Below, one piece after another: positions 18,910-29,051 of a stretch of DNA of 64,000 bases. Below the pieces are notes generated by a model, which saw only the letters and a program-made list of their open reading frames with translations, was not told the DNA's origin and ran no database searches. Each line of letters starts with the position of its first letter. The first letter of the stretch is position 1. The translations under genes and the position numbers were made by a program. Source of the DNA: Ramlibacter sp. (GTDB lineage: Bacteria; Pseudomonadota; Gammaproteobacteria; Burkholderiales; Burkholderiaceae_C); contig JAHBZN010000002.1 in the NCBI GenBank assembly GCA_019635415.1, positions 310,001 to 374,000 of the forward strand, given 5' to 3'.

Positions 18910-19809
18910 ATGAAGATGAACGCACCACGTTGGGGAATTGTCTTGGCCGTCGCGGCCACCTGCTGGGTTTCCGCGGCCCAGGCGCAGGGGGTGCTGGAGC
19001 GCGTCAAGGCCGGCGGCAAGCTGGTGATCGCGCACCGCGAATCGTCCGTGCCCTTTTCCTACATCGACCCCGTGTCGCGCCAGCCCATGGGCTATGCGCT
19101 GGACCTGTGCCTCAAAGTGGCCGAGGCCGTGGGCAAGAAGGTGGGCGTCAAGAACGTGCCGGTGGACCTGATGCTGGTGACCCCGGCCAACCGCATCGCC
19201 ATGGTGGAGCAGGGCAAGGCCGACATGGAGTGCGGCTCCACCACCAACAACGCCGAGCGGCGCGAGAAAGTGGCCTTCACGATTCCGCACTTCATCACCG
19301 GTGCGCGGCTGCTGGTTCGCGCCGACAGCAAGGTGGACCGGATCGAGGACCTGATGGGCAAGAAGCTGGTGTCCACCAAGGGCACCACGCCGCTGAAGGC
19401 GGCGGACCAGGCCAACCGCGAACGCCTGATGGGCATCACGATCCTGGAAGCGCCCGACCATGCGCGCGCCGTCGAGATGGTGGAAAAGGGCGAGGCCGAG
19501 GCCTTTGTCATGGACGACGTGCTGCTGTACGGCCTCGCGGCCAACCGGCCCAACCCGGCCGCGCTCAAGGTGGTGGGCAAGTTCCTCACCACGGAACCGC
19601 TGGCCATCATGCTGCCCAAGAACGATCCGGCCTTCAAGAAGGTGGTCGACGACGAAATGCGCCGCCTGATCGTGAGCCACGAGATCCTGCCCATCTACGA
19701 CAAGTGGTTTGCCAAGCCCATTCCGCCGAAGAACACGCCGCTGAACCTGCCCGTGAGCTACCTGCTGCGGGACTTCTGGAAATACCCGACTGACCAGGTT
19801 CCGTTTTGA
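18910..19809 (+). CDS. Amino-acid ABC transporter substrate-binding protein (GltI paralogue)
   Basis: A 299-residue periplasmic binding protein (SBP_bac_3, type II fold). Signal peptide ends at AAQA-QGVLERVK. Family block PANRIAMVEQGKADMECGSTTNN near residue 95 and C-terminal LPIYDKWFAKPIPPKNTPLN are typical of the glutamate/aspartate-binding group. It is related to, but clearly diverged from, the protein at 19917-20807. ATG 18910 is preferred to TTG 18901. It lies 47 bases after aspA and may form an operon with it, giving the importer a second ligand range. Confidence 0.87.
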   Translation: MKMNAPRWGIVLAVAATCWVSAAQAQGVLERVKAGGKLVIAHRESSVPFSYIDPVSRQPMGYALDLCLKVAEAVGKKVGVKNVPVDLMLVTPANRIAMVEQGKADMECGSTTNNAERREKVAFTIPHFITGARLLVRADSKVDRIEDLMGKKLVSTKGTTPLKAADQANRERLMGITILEAPDHARAVEMVEKGEAEAFVMDDVLLYGLAANRPNPAALKVVGKFLTTEPLAIMLPKNDPAFKKVVDDEMRRLIVSHEILPIYDKWFAKPIPPKNTPLNLPVSYLLRDFWKYPTDQVPF

Positions 19810-19865
19810 CGCTCTAATCCTTCCGGGGCAATTGGCCACAGGGTATTCCCGCAAGCCCGCTTCCC

Positions 19866-19871
19866 TAGAAT
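19866..19871 (+). promoter_or_regulatory. Possible -10 hexamer of the glt operon
   Basis: TAGAAT, 46 bases before gltI, in the 107-base gap after the paralogue. I see no good -35 at 16-18 bases upstream, so this is weak. Confidence 0.3.
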
Positions 19872-19916
19872 TTCGTTAGTTCCCTACCCTCAACGCTTCA
19901 CCACAAGGAGATTCTC

Positions 19917-20807
19917 ATGAAGAAGCATTTGTTGGCTCTCGCCGTCGCAACCATCGCGACCGGCAGCGCCTTTGCCCAGGCCAATGACACGCTGGCCAAA
20001 GTCAAGGCCTCCGGCAAGATCGTGATGGGCGTTCGCGAATCGTCCGCTCCGCTGTCCTACACGCTGGGTGACGGCAAGTACGCCGGCTACCACGTTGAAC
20101 TGTGCGAGCGCATCATCAAGGCGCTGACCCCGACCGCCAAGATCGAGTACACGCCTGTGACCTCCGCCAACCGCATCCCCCTGGTGCAGAACGGCACCGT
20201 GGACATCGAGTGTGGCTCCACCACCAACAACGCCACGCGCCAGAAGGACGTGAGCTTTGCCTACACCACCTTCGTGACCGAAGTGCGTACCGCCGTCAAG
20301 GTGGCCTCGGGCATCAAGTCGATCTCGCAACTCAACGGCAAGAGCCTGGCCACCACCACGGGCACCACGTCCGTGGCGCTGCTGCGCAAGCACGAGCGTG
20401 CCAATGGCATCAACTTCAAGGAAGTCTATGGCAAGGACCACGCCGACAGCTTCCTGCTGCTCGAGTCGGGCCGCGCTGACGCCTTCGTGATGGACGACAA
20501 CATCCTGGCCGGCCTGATCGCCTCGTCCAAGTCGCCCAAGGACTACGCCATCGTGGGCGAAACCCTGAACGTCGAGCCGATCGCCATCATGGTCCGCAAG
20601 GACGACCCCAACTTCCTGAAGGCGGTGGACGCCCAGATCCAGGGCATGATGAAGACCGGCGAGCTCAACAAGCTCTACGACAAGTGGTTCATGAACCCGA
20701 TTCCGCCCAAGAACACCAGCGTGAACCTGGCCATGGGCAGCGTCCTCAAGGAACTGATCAAGTCGCCCAACGACAAGCCGGCTGAAGACTTCAACGCCAA
20801 GAAGTAA
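19917..20807 (+). CDS. gltI: Glutamate/aspartate ABC transporter substrate-binding protein
   Basis: A 296-residue periplasmic binding protein with signal peptide MKKHLLALAVATIATGSAFA. It has the DIECGSTTNNATRQ block near residue 100 and LYDKWFMNPIPPKNTSVNL near the C-terminus. AAGGAG is 6 bases before the ATG. Its codon use (many GGC/AAG/ACC with little rare-codon use) suggests strong expression. It binds Glu/Asp for GltJKL encoded directly downstream, with an inter-gene hairpin at 20823-20854. Confidence 0.92.
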   Translation: MKKHLLALAVATIATGSAFAQANDTLAKVKASGKIVMGVRESSAPLSYTLGDGKYAGYHVELCERIIKALTPTAKIEYTPVTSANRIPLVQNGTVDIECGSTTNNATRQKDVSFAYTTFVTEVRTAVKVASGIKSISQLNGKSLATTTGTTSVALLRKHERANGINFKEVYGKDHADSFLLLESGRADAFVMDDNILAGLIASSKSPKDYAIVGETLNVEPIAIMVRKDDPNFLKAVDAQIQGMMKTGELNKLYDKWFMNPIPPKNTSVNLAMGSVLKELIKSPNDKPAEDFNAKK

Positions 20808-20822
20808 GCTAAGCTGAAGCCC

Positions 20823-20854
20823 GGCCCCGCAGTCCGTCACCGGGTTGCGGGGCT
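20823..20854 (+). terminator. Inter-cistronic hairpin between gltI and gltJ
   Basis: Arms GGCCCCGCA (20823-20831) and TGCGGGGCT (20846-20854) pair with one G-U, with a 14-base loop and no proper T-run. Such structures after a binding-protein gene usually stabilise the upstream mRNA or partly attenuate the permease genes. Confidence 0.6.
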
Positions 20855-20880
20855 GTTGTCCATAACAACAAGGAGAAGTC

Positions 20881-21636
20881 ATGAGTCTGGAGTGGCAGAT
20901 TTTTTGCCTGGACACGATTGACCGGGAGAAGGTGGCGGGTTGTTTCGGCTCGGGCCGGACCCAGACCTACCTCGACTGGCTGTTGTCTGCCTGGGTGCAG
21001 ACCATCGAGGTGTCGCTTTTATCGCTGGCCGTGGCGCTGATCATCGGCTCGCTGATCGGTACCATCCGTACCCTGCCCAACAGCCCCTGGCTGGTGCGCT
21101 TCGGAAATTTCTGGGTGGAGTTGTTCCGCAACATCCCCCTGCTGGTCCAGATCTTCCTCTGGTACCACGTCATCCCGGTGCTGTTCCCGGCCTTCGCCCA
21201 GACGCCCAAGCTGGTGCTCGTGGTGTTCGGTCTTGGCTTCTTCACTTCGGCCCGTATTGCCGAGCAGGTCCGCGCGGGCATCCAGGCCCTGCCCAAGGGG
21301 CAGCGCTACGCCGGCATGGCCATGGGTTTCACGACCTTCCAGTGCTACCGCTATGTGCTCCTGCCCATGGCGTTTCGCATCGTCATTCCTCCGCTGACCA
21401 GCGAGAGCATGAACATCTTCAAGAATTCCTCGGTGGCGTTCGCCGTGTCCATCACCGAACTCACTTTCTTCGCCCAGCAGGCCGGCGAGGAAACCTCGCG
21501 CGGCGTCGAGATCTACCTGGGGGTGACCATCCTCTACATCATCTCGGCTTTCGCGATCAACCGGATCATGACCTGGGTCGAGAAGCGCGTCCGGGTCCCG
21601 GGCTTTGTAGCCTCCACCGGCGGCGGAGGACACTGA
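20881..21636 (+). CDS. gltJ: Glutamate/aspartate ABC transporter permease GltJ
   Basis: A 251-residue inner-membrane permease of the His/Glu family. It has the N-terminal WLLSAWVQTIEVSLLSL segment, FRNIPLLVQIFLWY, and the EAA loop GQRYAGMAMGFTTFQCYRYVLLPMAFRIVIPP near residues 140-170. AAGGAG precedes the ATG by 7 bases. One base separates its stop from gltK. Confidence 0.93.
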   Translation: MSLEWQIFCLDTIDREKVAGCFGSGRTQTYLDWLLSAWVQTIEVSLLSLAVALIIGSLIGTIRTLPNSPWLVRFGNFWVELFRNIPLLVQIFLWYHVIPVLFPAFAQTPKLVLVVFGLGFFTSARIAEQVRAGIQALPKGQRYAGMAMGFTTFQCYRYVLLPMAFRIVIPPLTSESMNIFKNSSVAFAVSITELTFFAQQAGEETSRGVEIYLGVTILYIISAFAINRIMTWVEKRVRVPGFVASTGGGGH

Positions 21637-21637
21637 C

Positions 21638-22306
21638 ATGAGCGAACTCGACTTTTCCTTCTTCACGATGGAGGTGTTCCGCAGCTACGTGCTCAAGGGA
21701 CTCTACTTCAGCGTGGCACTGACCGCCGTGGCCACCGCGGGCGGCATTTTCTTCGGCACGCTGCTGGCGCTGATGCGCCTGTCGGGCGTCAAGGCGCTGG
21801 AAATCCCGGCCGTCATCTACGTCAACGGGATGCGCTCCATTCCGCTGCTGATGGTCCTGCTCTGGTTCTTCCTGCTGGTGCCCATGCTGATCGGCCGCTC
21901 CATCGGGGCCGAGTGGTCCGCGATCATCACCTTCATCGCCTTCGAGGCGGCGTATTTCAGCGAGATCATGCGCGCCGGCATCCAGTCGATCCCGCGCGGC
22001 CAGGTGTTTGCCGGCCAGGCGCTGGGCATGAGCTACGGCCAGAACATGAAGCTGGTGATCCTGCCGCAGGCGTTCCGCAACATGCTGCCCATCCTGCTGA
22101 CGCAGACCATCATCCTGTTCCAGGACACCTCGCTGGTCTACATCATCACGGCGCACGACATGCTGCACGGCTTCTCGATCGCCGGCGCCAACCTGAGCCA
22201 CACGCGCGAGGCCTACATCCTCGCCGCCATCACCTATTTCGTGATCTGCTATTCGCTGTCGTATCTGGTGAAGATGCTGCAGAAGAAAATCGCCATCATC
22301 CGTTGA
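21638..22306 (+). CDS. gltK: Glutamate/aspartate ABC transporter permease GltK
   Basis: A 222-residue permease partner of GltJ. EAA loop GQVFAGQALGMSYGQNMKLVILPQAFRNMLP near residues 125-155 and the helix LTQTIILFQDTSLVYIITAHDM. The Shine-Dalgarno GGAGG lies inside the end of gltJ. Confidence 0.93.
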   Translation: MSELDFSFFTMEVFRSYVLKGLYFSVALTAVATAGGIFFGTLLALMRLSGVKALEIPAVIYVNGMRSIPLLMVLLWFFLLVPMLIGRSIGAEWSAIITFIAFEAAYFSEIMRAGIQSIPRGQVFAGQALGMSYGQNMKLVILPQAFRNMLPILLTQTIILFQDTSLVYIITAHDMLHGFSIAGANLSHTREAYILAAITYFVICYSLSYLVKMLQKKIAIIR

Positions 22307-22324
22307 ACCCCTGGAGCTCTTCCC

Positions 22325-23062
<738 letters not shown>

Positions 23063-23065
23063 TGG

Positions 23066-23106
23066 CCCACCCCCGAGGCGGCGGTGCCGCCTCCCGCCCG
23101 GGGTGG
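23066..23106. repeat. Nested hairpin between gltL and pyrC
   Basis: Outer arms CCACCCC/GGGGTGG enclose inner arms GAGGCGGC/GCCGCCTC (loop GGT). No T-run follows on +. It resembles part of the 38268-38300 hairpin (shared GGTGCC and TCCCGCC). Confidence 0.55.
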
Positions 23107-23132
23107 CGGCGCCGCTCTGGGACAATGGCGGC

Positions 23133-24185
23133 ATGACCTCCGAGATCACCCTGACCCGTCCCGACGACTGGCACCTGCACGTTCGCGACGGTGCGGCGCT
23201 GACCACCGTGGTGCCGCACACGGCGGCCCAGTTTGGCCGCGCCATCATCATGCCCAACCTCAAGCCGCCGGTGACCACCGCGGCGCAGGCGGCCGCCTAC
23301 CGTGACCGCGTCCTGGCGGCCGTGCCTGCAGGCGTGGCCTTCGAGCCGCTGATGACGCTGTACCTCACCGACGTGCTGCCGCCCGACGAAATCCGGCGGG
23401 CCAAGGCGGCGGGCGTGGTGGCCTGCAAGCTCTACCCGGCGGGCGCCACCACCAACAGCGACGCCGGCGTGACCGACCTGCGCAAGACCTACGCCACGCT
23501 CGAAGCGATGCAGCGCGAAGGCCTGTTACTGCTGGTGCATGGCGAAGTCACCTCGTCAGACATCGACCTGTTCGACCGCGAGGCCGTGTTCATCGAGCAG
23601 CAGCTGATCCCGCTGCGCCGCGACTTCCCGGAACTGAAGATCGTTTTCGAGCACATCACCACGAAGGAAGCCGCCCAGTACGTGCAGGAAGCGGACCGCT
23701 TCACTGCAGCCACCGTCACGGCGCACCACCTGCTGTACAACCGCAACGCCATCTTCACCGGCGGCATCCGGCCGCATTACTACTGCCTGCCGGTGCTCAA
23801 GCGCGAGACCCACCGCCTCGCGCTGGTGGCGGCAGCCACGGGCGGGAGCGGCAAATTCTTCCTGGGCACCGACAGCGCTCCGCACCCGGCGCACCTGAAG
23901 GAGCACGCCACGGGCTGCGCCGGCTGCTACACCGCGCATGCTGCACTGGAACTCTATGCCGAGGCCTTCGAGGCGGCGGGCGCGCTGGATCAGCTCGAGG
24001 CCTTTGCCAGTTTCAACGGGCCGGCGTTCTACGGGCTGCCGCGCAACAGCGGCACCGTGACCCTGCGGCGCGAGGCCTGGACCCCGCCCGAAAGCTACGC
24101 CTTCGGCGAGGCCGAGCTCAAGCCGCTGCGCAGCGGCGAGGCGCTGCCCTGGCGGCTGGTGGCCGCGCAGGGTGCAAGCCACTGA
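23133..24185 (+). CDS. pyrC: Dihydroorotase
   Basis: A 350-residue dihydroorotase of the PyrC (class II) type, catalysing ring closure of carbamoyl-aspartate to dihydroorotate in pyrimidine synthesis. Zinc-binding [10 protein letters not shown] near residue 10, the carboxylated Lys in [13 protein letters not shown] near residue 98, VHGEV near residue 135, TAHHLL near residue 180 and the catalytic Asp in GTDSAPH. ATG 23133 is taken because the preceding ten codons are not conserved. Its last 14 bases overlap the DUF3025 gene. Confidence 0.94.
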   Translation: MTSEITLTRPDDWHLHVRDGAALTTVVPHTAAQFGRAIIMPNLKPPVTTAAQAAAYRDRVLAAVPAGVAFEPLMTLYLTDVLPPDEIRRAKAAGVVACKLYPAGATTNSDAGVTDLRKTYATLEAMQREGLLLLVHGEVTSSDIDLFDREAVFIEQQLIPLRRDFPELKIVFEHITTKEAAQYVQEADRFTAATVTAHHLLYNRNAIFTGGIRPHYYCLPVLKRETHRLALVAAATGGSGKFFLGTDSAPHPAHLKEHATGCAGCYTAHAALELYAEAFEAAGALDQLEAFASFNGPAFYGLPRNSGTVTLRREAWTPPESYAFGEAELKPLRSGEALPWRLVAAQGASH

Positions 24186-24945
24186 CTGGCAGGCGCCCTG
24201 GTTTGCACCTTGGCGCGAACCGGGTGAAGCCGTGGCCGCCCGCGTGGCGGGTGGCATGGCGCTGCACGAAGCCCTGAATGCACAGCGCGGCGGGGCGGTT
24301 CGCTTCGTGGCGCAGGAGGCGCTGCCGCCGGGCGTGCCTTACGAGCGCTATATTTTTGATAGTGGAAAGTGCCCGACCCGCGAGGGCTACCACGACTTTT
24401 TCAATGGCCTGTGCTGGCTGGGACTGCCGCGGACCAAGGCCCGGCTCAATGCGCTGCAGGCCGCGGAAATGGCCCGGGACGGCGTGGGCGCCGTGCGCGG
24501 CCCGGTGCGCGACGCGATCACCGTGTTCGACGAGAACGGAGCGGTGCTCGATGCACCGGCGCCGCTGTGGCAGGCCCTGCTGGCGCGGGACTGGCACCGC
24601 CTGTTCGTCGATCTGCGGCCGCTGTGGCAGCAGGCCCGCCTGCTGGTGACCGGCCATGCGCTGCTCGAAAAACTGGTTTCACCAAGAAAATCGCTGGTAG
24701 CCCATGTCTGGTGGTCACAGTGTGCTATTGAATCGATAGCAAAAGTGGACAGCTGGCTGGCCGGTGAATGCACGGCCGAACGCCTGGCAGGCAAGCCTTT
24801 CACGCCGCTGCCGGTGCTGGGCATACCGGGCTGGTGGCCCGGAAACCAGAACTTTTCCTTCTATGATGACTCCCTTGTATTCCGTCCCCGCAGGCTGCCG
24901 ATAGCACCAGAACAACAAGGCACTCTGCGAACTCCGCTCCCTTGA
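24172..24945 (+). CDS. DUF3025 family protein
   Basis: A 257-residue protein of unknown function. The family core [27 protein letters not shown] near residues 66-92 is clear. It starts with GTG inside pyrC, overlapping by 14 bases in another frame, so translation is probably coupled. Two AT-rich repeat-like patches lie in the coding sequence: 24344-24396 (encoding [14 protein letters not shown]) and 24695-24760 (encoding [14 protein letters not shown]). No catalytic residues can be assigned. Confidence 0.8.
   Translation: MQATDWQAPWFAPWREPGEAVAARVAGGMALHEALNAQRGGAVRFVAQEALPPGVPYERYIFDSGKCPTREGYHDFFNGLCWLGLPRTKARLNALQAAEMARDGVGAVRGPVRDAITVFDENGAVLDAPAPLWQALLARDWHRLFVDLRPLWQQARLLVTGHALLEKLVSPRKSLVAHVWWSQCAIESIAKVDSWLAGECTAERLAGKPFTPLPVLGIPGWWPGNQNFSFYDDSLVFRPRRLPIAPEQQGTLRTPLP
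24344..24396. repeat. Family B AT-rich element in the DUF3025 gene, copy 1
   Basis: CGCTATATTTTTGATAGTGG followed by a GCCCGAC...GAGGGCTAC half. It stands out as an AT-rich island in GC-rich coding sequence and matches the layout GCTAT-n-ATAG...GGGCTA of the copies at 54010 and 38590. Confidence 0.55.
24695..24760. repeat. Family B AT-rich element in the DUF3025 gene, copy 2
   Basis: TGCTATTGAATCGATAGCA (24723-24741) is an inverted repeat with arms TGCTAT and ATAGCA. It is read through in frame. Confidence 0.65.
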
Positions 24946-25006
24946 ACCGGCCGCTGGCGGCCTCATCTGTGCGCGGGGTGAACTTCAATCACGCCTCGGA
25001 GATTTC

Positions 25007-25882
25007 ATGAAACGCATTGCACTTTTCGTGTTGACCAACCTTGCGGTCGTCGTGGTGCTGGGCCTGGTGGCCAGCCTGCTGGGCGTCAACCGCTACCTCA
25101 CGGCCAACGGCCTGAACCTCACCGCGCTGCTCGGCTTTGCGCTGATCATGGGCTTTGGCGGCGCCTTCATCTCGCTGCTGATCAGCAAGCCGGTGGCCAA
25201 ATGGAGCGCGGGGGTGCAGATCATCGAACAGCCGCGCAATGCCGATGAAGCCTGGATTGTCGAGACCGTGCGCAAGCTGGCCGACCAGGCCCAGATTGGC
25301 ATGCCCGAAGTCGGCATCTTCGAGGGCGCGCCCAATGCGTTTGCCACCGGTGCATTCAAGAACTCGGCGCTGGTGGCGGTGTCCACCGGCCTGCTGCAGG
25401 GCATGACGCGCGACGAAGTCGAGGCGGTGATCGGCCATGAGGTGGCCCACATCGCCAATGGCGACATGGTCACCATGACGCTGATCCAGGGCGTGATGAA
25501 CACCTTCGTGGTGTTCCTGAGCCGGGTCATCGGCTACGCGGTCGACAGCTTCCTGAACCGTGGCAACGACAACCGTTCGGGCCCGGGCATCGGCTACTGG
25601 GTGACGACCATCGTGCTGGACATCGTGCTGGGCTTCGCCGCGGCCATCGTCGTGGCCTGGTTCAGCCGCCAGCGCGAGTTCCGCGCGGACGCCGGCTCGG
25701 CCCGGCTGCTGGGCCGCCGCCAGCCCATGATCAACGCCCTGGCCCGGCTGGGCGGCATGGCACCCGGCGAGTTGCCCAAGAGCGTGCAGGCCATGGGCAT
25801 CACCGGCGGCATCGGCAAGCTGTTCAGCACGCATCCGCCCATCGAGGAGCGCATCGCCGCGCTGCAGAATGCGCAGGGCTGA
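25007..25882 (+). CDS. htpX: Protease HtpX (M48B zinc metallopeptidase)
   Basis: A 291-residue inner-membrane quality-control protease. Two N-terminal helices ([20 protein letters not shown] and [20 protein letters not shown]), zinc motif HEVAH at residues 144-148 and the third ligand region [14 protein letters not shown] near residue 222; two more helices lie between. ATG at 25007 after GGAG. A terminator follows at 25902. Confidence 0.94.
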   Translation: MKRIALFVLTNLAVVVVLGLVASLLGVNRYLTANGLNLTALLGFALIMGFGGAFISLLISKPVAKWSAGVQIIEQPRNADEAWIVETVRKLADQAQIGMPEVGIFEGAPNAFATGAFKNSALVAVSTGLLQGMTRDEVEAVIGHEVAHIANGDMVTMTLIQGVMNTFVVFLSRVIGYAVDSFLNRGNDNRSGPGIGYWVTTIVLDIVLGFAAAIVVAWFSRQREFRADAGSARLLGRRQPMINALARLGGMAPGELPKSVQAMGITGGIGKLFSTHPPIEERIAALQNAQG

Positions 25883-25901
25883 TCGCGCCTGACCCGCTCC
25901 C

Positions 25902-25927
25902 GAAAGCCGCCCCACCGGGCGGCTTTT
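25902..25927 (+). terminator. Rho-independent terminator after htpX
   Basis: AAAGCCGCCC, loop CACC, GGGCGGCTTTTT, ending in CATG, directly at the stop of the convergent gene. Same cassette as those at 6108 and 7484. Confidence 0.85.
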
Positions 25928-27646
25928 TCATGCTGCGGGCGCCATCGCGGCCGCCACGGCTTCCGCGACCCGGATGCCGTCCACCCCCGCCGACAGGATG
26001 CCGCCCGCGTAGCTGGCCCCTTCGCCCGCAGGGTACAGGCCGCACACGTTCAGGCTCTGGAAATCGTCGCCCCGTGTCATCTTGAGCGGTGACGAGGTGC
26101 GCGTTTCCACGCCGGTGAGCAGGGCGTCGGGCATGTCGTACCCCCTGATCTTGCGGCCAAACACCGGCAGGGCTTCCTGCATGGCCTCGATGGCGTAGTG
26201 CGGCAGCGCGGCGTGCAGGTTGGTCAGCTTCACGCCGGGCTTGTACGAGGGCAGCACGCCGCCCAGTACCGTGGACGGCCGGCCTGCGAGGAAATCCTCC
26301 ACGCGCTGGCCGGGGGCCTCGTAGGTGCGGCCGCCCATCTCGAACGCGTTGGATTCGAGCTGGCGCTGCAGCACGATGCCGGCCAGCGGGTGAAAGCGCC
26401 GGTCCGGCGGTGCGTCCAGGCGACCGAATTCATCGCCCAGCGTGGCGGCCACGGCGGCGGCATCGGTGGGGTAGTCGCGCGGGTCGATGCCCACCACCAT
26501 GCCGGCATTGGCGTTGCGCTCGTTGCGCGAATACTGGCTCATGCCGTTGGTGACCACGCGGCCGGGCTCCGAGGTGGCGGCCACCACGGTGCCGCCCGGA
26601 CACATGCAGAAGCTGTAGACGCTGCGCCCGTTGGCCGCGTGATGCACCAGCTTGTAGTCGGCCGCGCCCAGCAAAGGATGGCCGGCGTGGCGGCCCCAGC
26701 GCGCGCGATCGATCACGCTCTGTGGGTGCTCGATGCGAAAGCCGATCGAGAACGGCTTGGCCTCCATCCACACGCGGCGCCGGTACAGCATGGCGAAGGT
26801 GTCGCGCGCACTGTGGCCCAGCGCCATGACCACGTGGTCGGCGCGCAACTCCTGGCTCTGGCCGGTGGCCTGGTCCAGCACGGTCAGGCCGCGCAGCCGC
26901 CGGCCTTGGCGGCCGTCTTCAATCAGTACGTCGGTCACGCGCTGCTGGAACCTCACCTCGCCGCCCAGCGCGATGATCTGGGCGCGCAGGTTTTCCACCA
27001 CCTTCACGAGCTTGAAGGTGCCGATGTGCGGGTGCGCCACGTACAGGATTTCGGCCGGCGCGCCGGCCTTGACGAATTCGCCCATGACCTTGCGGCCCAG
27101 GTGGCGCGGGTCCTTGATCTGGCTGTAGAGCTTGCCGTCGCTGAAAGTGCCGGCGCCGCCCTCGCCAAACTGCACGTTGCTCTCGGGGTGCAAGGTGTTC
27201 TTGCGCCACAGGTCCCAGGTGTCCTTGGTGCGCTCGCGCACCGGCTTGCCGCGCTCCAGCACGATGGGGCACAGGCCCATCTGTGCCAGCGCCAGTGCGG
27301 CAAAGATCCCGCAGGGACCAAAGCCCACCACCACGGGACGCAGCGCCGGCGCGGCGTTGGCCCTCACGGGCGGGTGCCAGGCCATGTCGGGCGTGGGCTG
27401 GATGTGCGGATGGGCGGCGTGGCGCGCGAGCAGCGCAGCCGTCCGCGCCGGATCGGCCAGCGTCACATCGACGATGTAGGCCGCCATGAGCTCGGCCTTG
27501 CGTGCGTCGAAGCTGCGCTTGAAGACCTGGACGCTGGCCAGTTCTTCGCCGGGCACGCCCAGCAGGCCGGCGGCCGCGGTGCGCAGAGCAGCGTCGGGGT
27601 GCTCCGCCTGGCCCAGCGGGAGTTTGATTTCTGAAATGCGGATCAT
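25928..27646 (-). CDS. FAD-dependent dehydrogenase, COG2509-like
   Basis: A 572-residue flavoprotein. After about 90 residues of N-terminal domain comes the dinucleotide-binding VVVGFGPCGIFAALALAQMG and VLERGKPVRERTKDTW, then VQFGEGGAGTFSDGKL, DHVVMALGHSARDT, and the C-terminal VCGLYPAGEGASYAGGILSAGVDG. These are hallmarks of the uncharacterised COG2509 family of putative oxidoreductases. ATG 27646 gives the family N-terminus (MIRISEIKLPL); the open frame runs much further upstream without resemblance. Substrate unknown. Confidence 0.85.
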   Translation of the reverse strand: MIRISEIKLPLGQAEHPDAALRTAAAGLLGVPGEELASVQVFKRSFDARKAELMAAYIVDVTLADPARTAALLARHAAHPHIQPTPDMAWHPPVRANAAPALRPVVVGFGPCGIFAALALAQMGLCPIVLERGKPVRERTKDTWDLWRKNTLHPESNVQFGEGGAGTFSDGKLYSQIKDPRHLGRKVMGEFVKAGAPAEILYVAHPHIGTFKLVKVVENLRAQIIALGGEVRFQQRVTDVLIEDGRQGRRLRGLTVLDQATGQSQELRADHVVMALGHSARDTFAMLYRRRVWMEAKPFSIGFRIEHPQSVIDRARWGRHAGHPLLGAADYKLVHHAANGRSVYSFCMCPGGTVVAATSEPGRVVTNGMSQYSRNERNANAGMVVGIDPRDYPTDAAAVAATLGDEFGRLDAPPDRRFHPLAGIVLQRQLESNAFEMGGRTYEAPGQRVEDFLAGRPSTVLGGVLPSYKPGVKLTNLHAALPHYAIEAMQEALPVFGRKIRGYDMPDALLTGVETRTSSPLKMTRGDDFQSLNVCGLYPAGEGASYAGGILSAGVDGIRVAEAVAAAMAPAA

Positions 27647-27732
27647 CGGACTCAAGGGCTTGTGGTTATCAAGCAGAAGACGTCGATGATACGGCCCTGC
27701 GTACCGGGCGCCAGACTCAGGTGGGGGCCATG

Positions 27733-28650
27733 TCAGGAGGGAAGGAAGCCCTCGATCGAGAGGTAGCGCTCGCCCGTGTCGTAGTTGAAGCCCAGCACTG
27801 TGGCGCCCTTGGGCAGGGCCGGCAGCTTCTGGGCAATCGCGGCCAGCGTGGCGCCGGAGGAAATGCCCACCAGCAGGCCTTCCTCGCGGGCGGCGCGGCG
27901 GGCCATCTCGCGCGCTGGTTCGGCGTCGACCTGGATCACGCCGTCGAGCAGGCTGGTGTCCAGATTTTTCGGGATGAAGCCCGCGCCGATGCCCTGGATC
28001 GGGTGGGGGGCAGGAGCCCCGCCGGAGATCACGGGCGAGGCCACCGGCTCCACGGCAAACACCTGCAGCTTGGGCCATTTCGCCTTGAGCACCCGGGCGC
28101 AGCCCGTGATGTGGCCGCCCGTGCCCACGCCGGTGATCAGCGCGTCCACGCCGTCAGGGAAGTCGGCCAGGATTTCCTGGGCCGTGGTCTGCACGTGGAC
28201 GTCGATGTTGGCCGGGTTCTCGAACTGCTGCGGCATCCAGGCCCCGGCGGTGGCGGCCACCAGCTCCTCGGCGCGGGCGATGGCGCCCTTCATGCCCTTT
28301 TCGCGGGGCGTGAGGTCGAAGCTCGCGCCATAGGCCAGCATGAGCCTGCGGCGCTCGATGGACATGCTGTCGGGCATGACCAGCACCAGCTTGTAGCCCT
28401 TGACGGCGGCCACCATGGCCAGGCCGATGCCGGTATTGCCCGACGTGGGTTCGATGATGGTGCCGCCCGGCTTGAGCGCACCCGACTTTTCGGCCGCCTC
28501 GACCATGGCCAGGGCAATGCGGTCCTTGATGGATCCGCCGGGGTTGCTGCGCTCGGACTTGATCCACACCTGGTGGTCGGCGCCGAAAAGGCGGTTGATG
28601 CGCACGTGCGGCGTGCCGCCGATGGTTTGCAGAATGTTGCTGGCTTTCAT
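27733..28650 (-). CDS. Cysteine synthase (O-acetylserine sulfhydrylase)
   Basis: A 305-residue PLP-dependent beta-family enzyme forming cysteine from O-acetylserine and sulfide. PLP lysine in [12 protein letters not shown] near residue 43, the substrate loop [12 protein letters not shown] near residue 69, phosphate loop [10 protein letters not shown] near residue 176. CysK and CysM cannot be separated with certainty by eye. GGAGACCCGG precedes the ATG. Divergent from rnpB with 60 bases between. Confidence 0.9.
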   Translation of the reverse strand: MKASNILQTIGGTPHVRINRLFGADHQVWIKSERSNPGGSIKDRIALAMVEAAEKSGALKPGGTIIEPTSGNTGIGLAMVAAVKGYKLVLVMPDSMSIERRRLMLAYGASFDLTPREKGMKGAIARAEELVAATAGAWMPQQFENPANIDVHVQTTAQEILADFPDGVDALITGVGTGGHITGCARVLKAKWPKLQVFAVEPVASPVISGGAPAPHPIQGIGAGFIPKNLDTSLLDGVIQVDAEPAREMARRAAREEGLLVGISSGATLAAIAQKLPALPKGATVLGFNYDTGERYLSIEGFLPS

Positions 28651-28698
28651 CCGGGTCTCCTAGGGCTCACGTTCAAATCGGCCATTGTGGCGCACTGC

Positions 28699-28704
28699 GA
28701 TAAT
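28699..28704 (+). promoter_or_regulatory. rnpB: Possible -10 hexamer of rnpB
   Basis: GATAAT ends 6 bases before the 5' end of the RNase P RNA, a correct distance for a -10 element. No clear -35 is visible. Confidence 0.45.
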
Positions 28705-28710
28705 GCGCGT

Positions 28711-29030
28711 GTGAAGTCTGCCAGACCGCCGCTGGTGCGATCGTGGAAACACGGCACTGGAGGAACGTCCGGACTGCGCAGGACAGCGTAGCAGGTAACA
28801 CCTGTCCACCGTGAGGTGAGGATCAGAGCAACAGAGACGAGCCGGTTCAGTCCGGGTGAAACGGGCAATCTCTACGCGCAGCAATACCAAGTAGGCCAGC
28901 GTTGATGTGGTTCCGCAGAGCTGGCGGGTAGGTAGCACCGAGCCGGGTGGGCGACCCCCGGCCCAGAGTAATGGCGGTCACATCGGGGGCGACCCCGATG
29001 CACAGAATCCGGCTTATCGGCGGACTTCAC
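28711..29030 (+). ncRNA. rnpB: RNase P RNA, bacterial type A
   Basis: About 320 nucleotides forming the catalytic RNA of tRNA 5' processing. The 5' end GTGAAGTCTG (28711-28720) pairs with CGGACTTCAC (29021-29030) as helix P1. The universally conserved GAGGAACGTCCGGAC (CR-I) is at 28760-28774, GCAATACCAAGTAGG-like CR region near 28881, AGAGTAATGG near 28965, and the 3' conserved CAGAATCCGGCTTAT at 29002-29016. Exact ends are set by P1 pairing. Confidence 0.96.
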
Positions 29031-29051
29031 ACTTTTATTGCGGTGCCTGCG

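Noticed and set aside
19832..19850. TTGGCC-like sigma-54 site before gltI
   Set aside because: The GG is present but the GC doublet at the right distance is missing.
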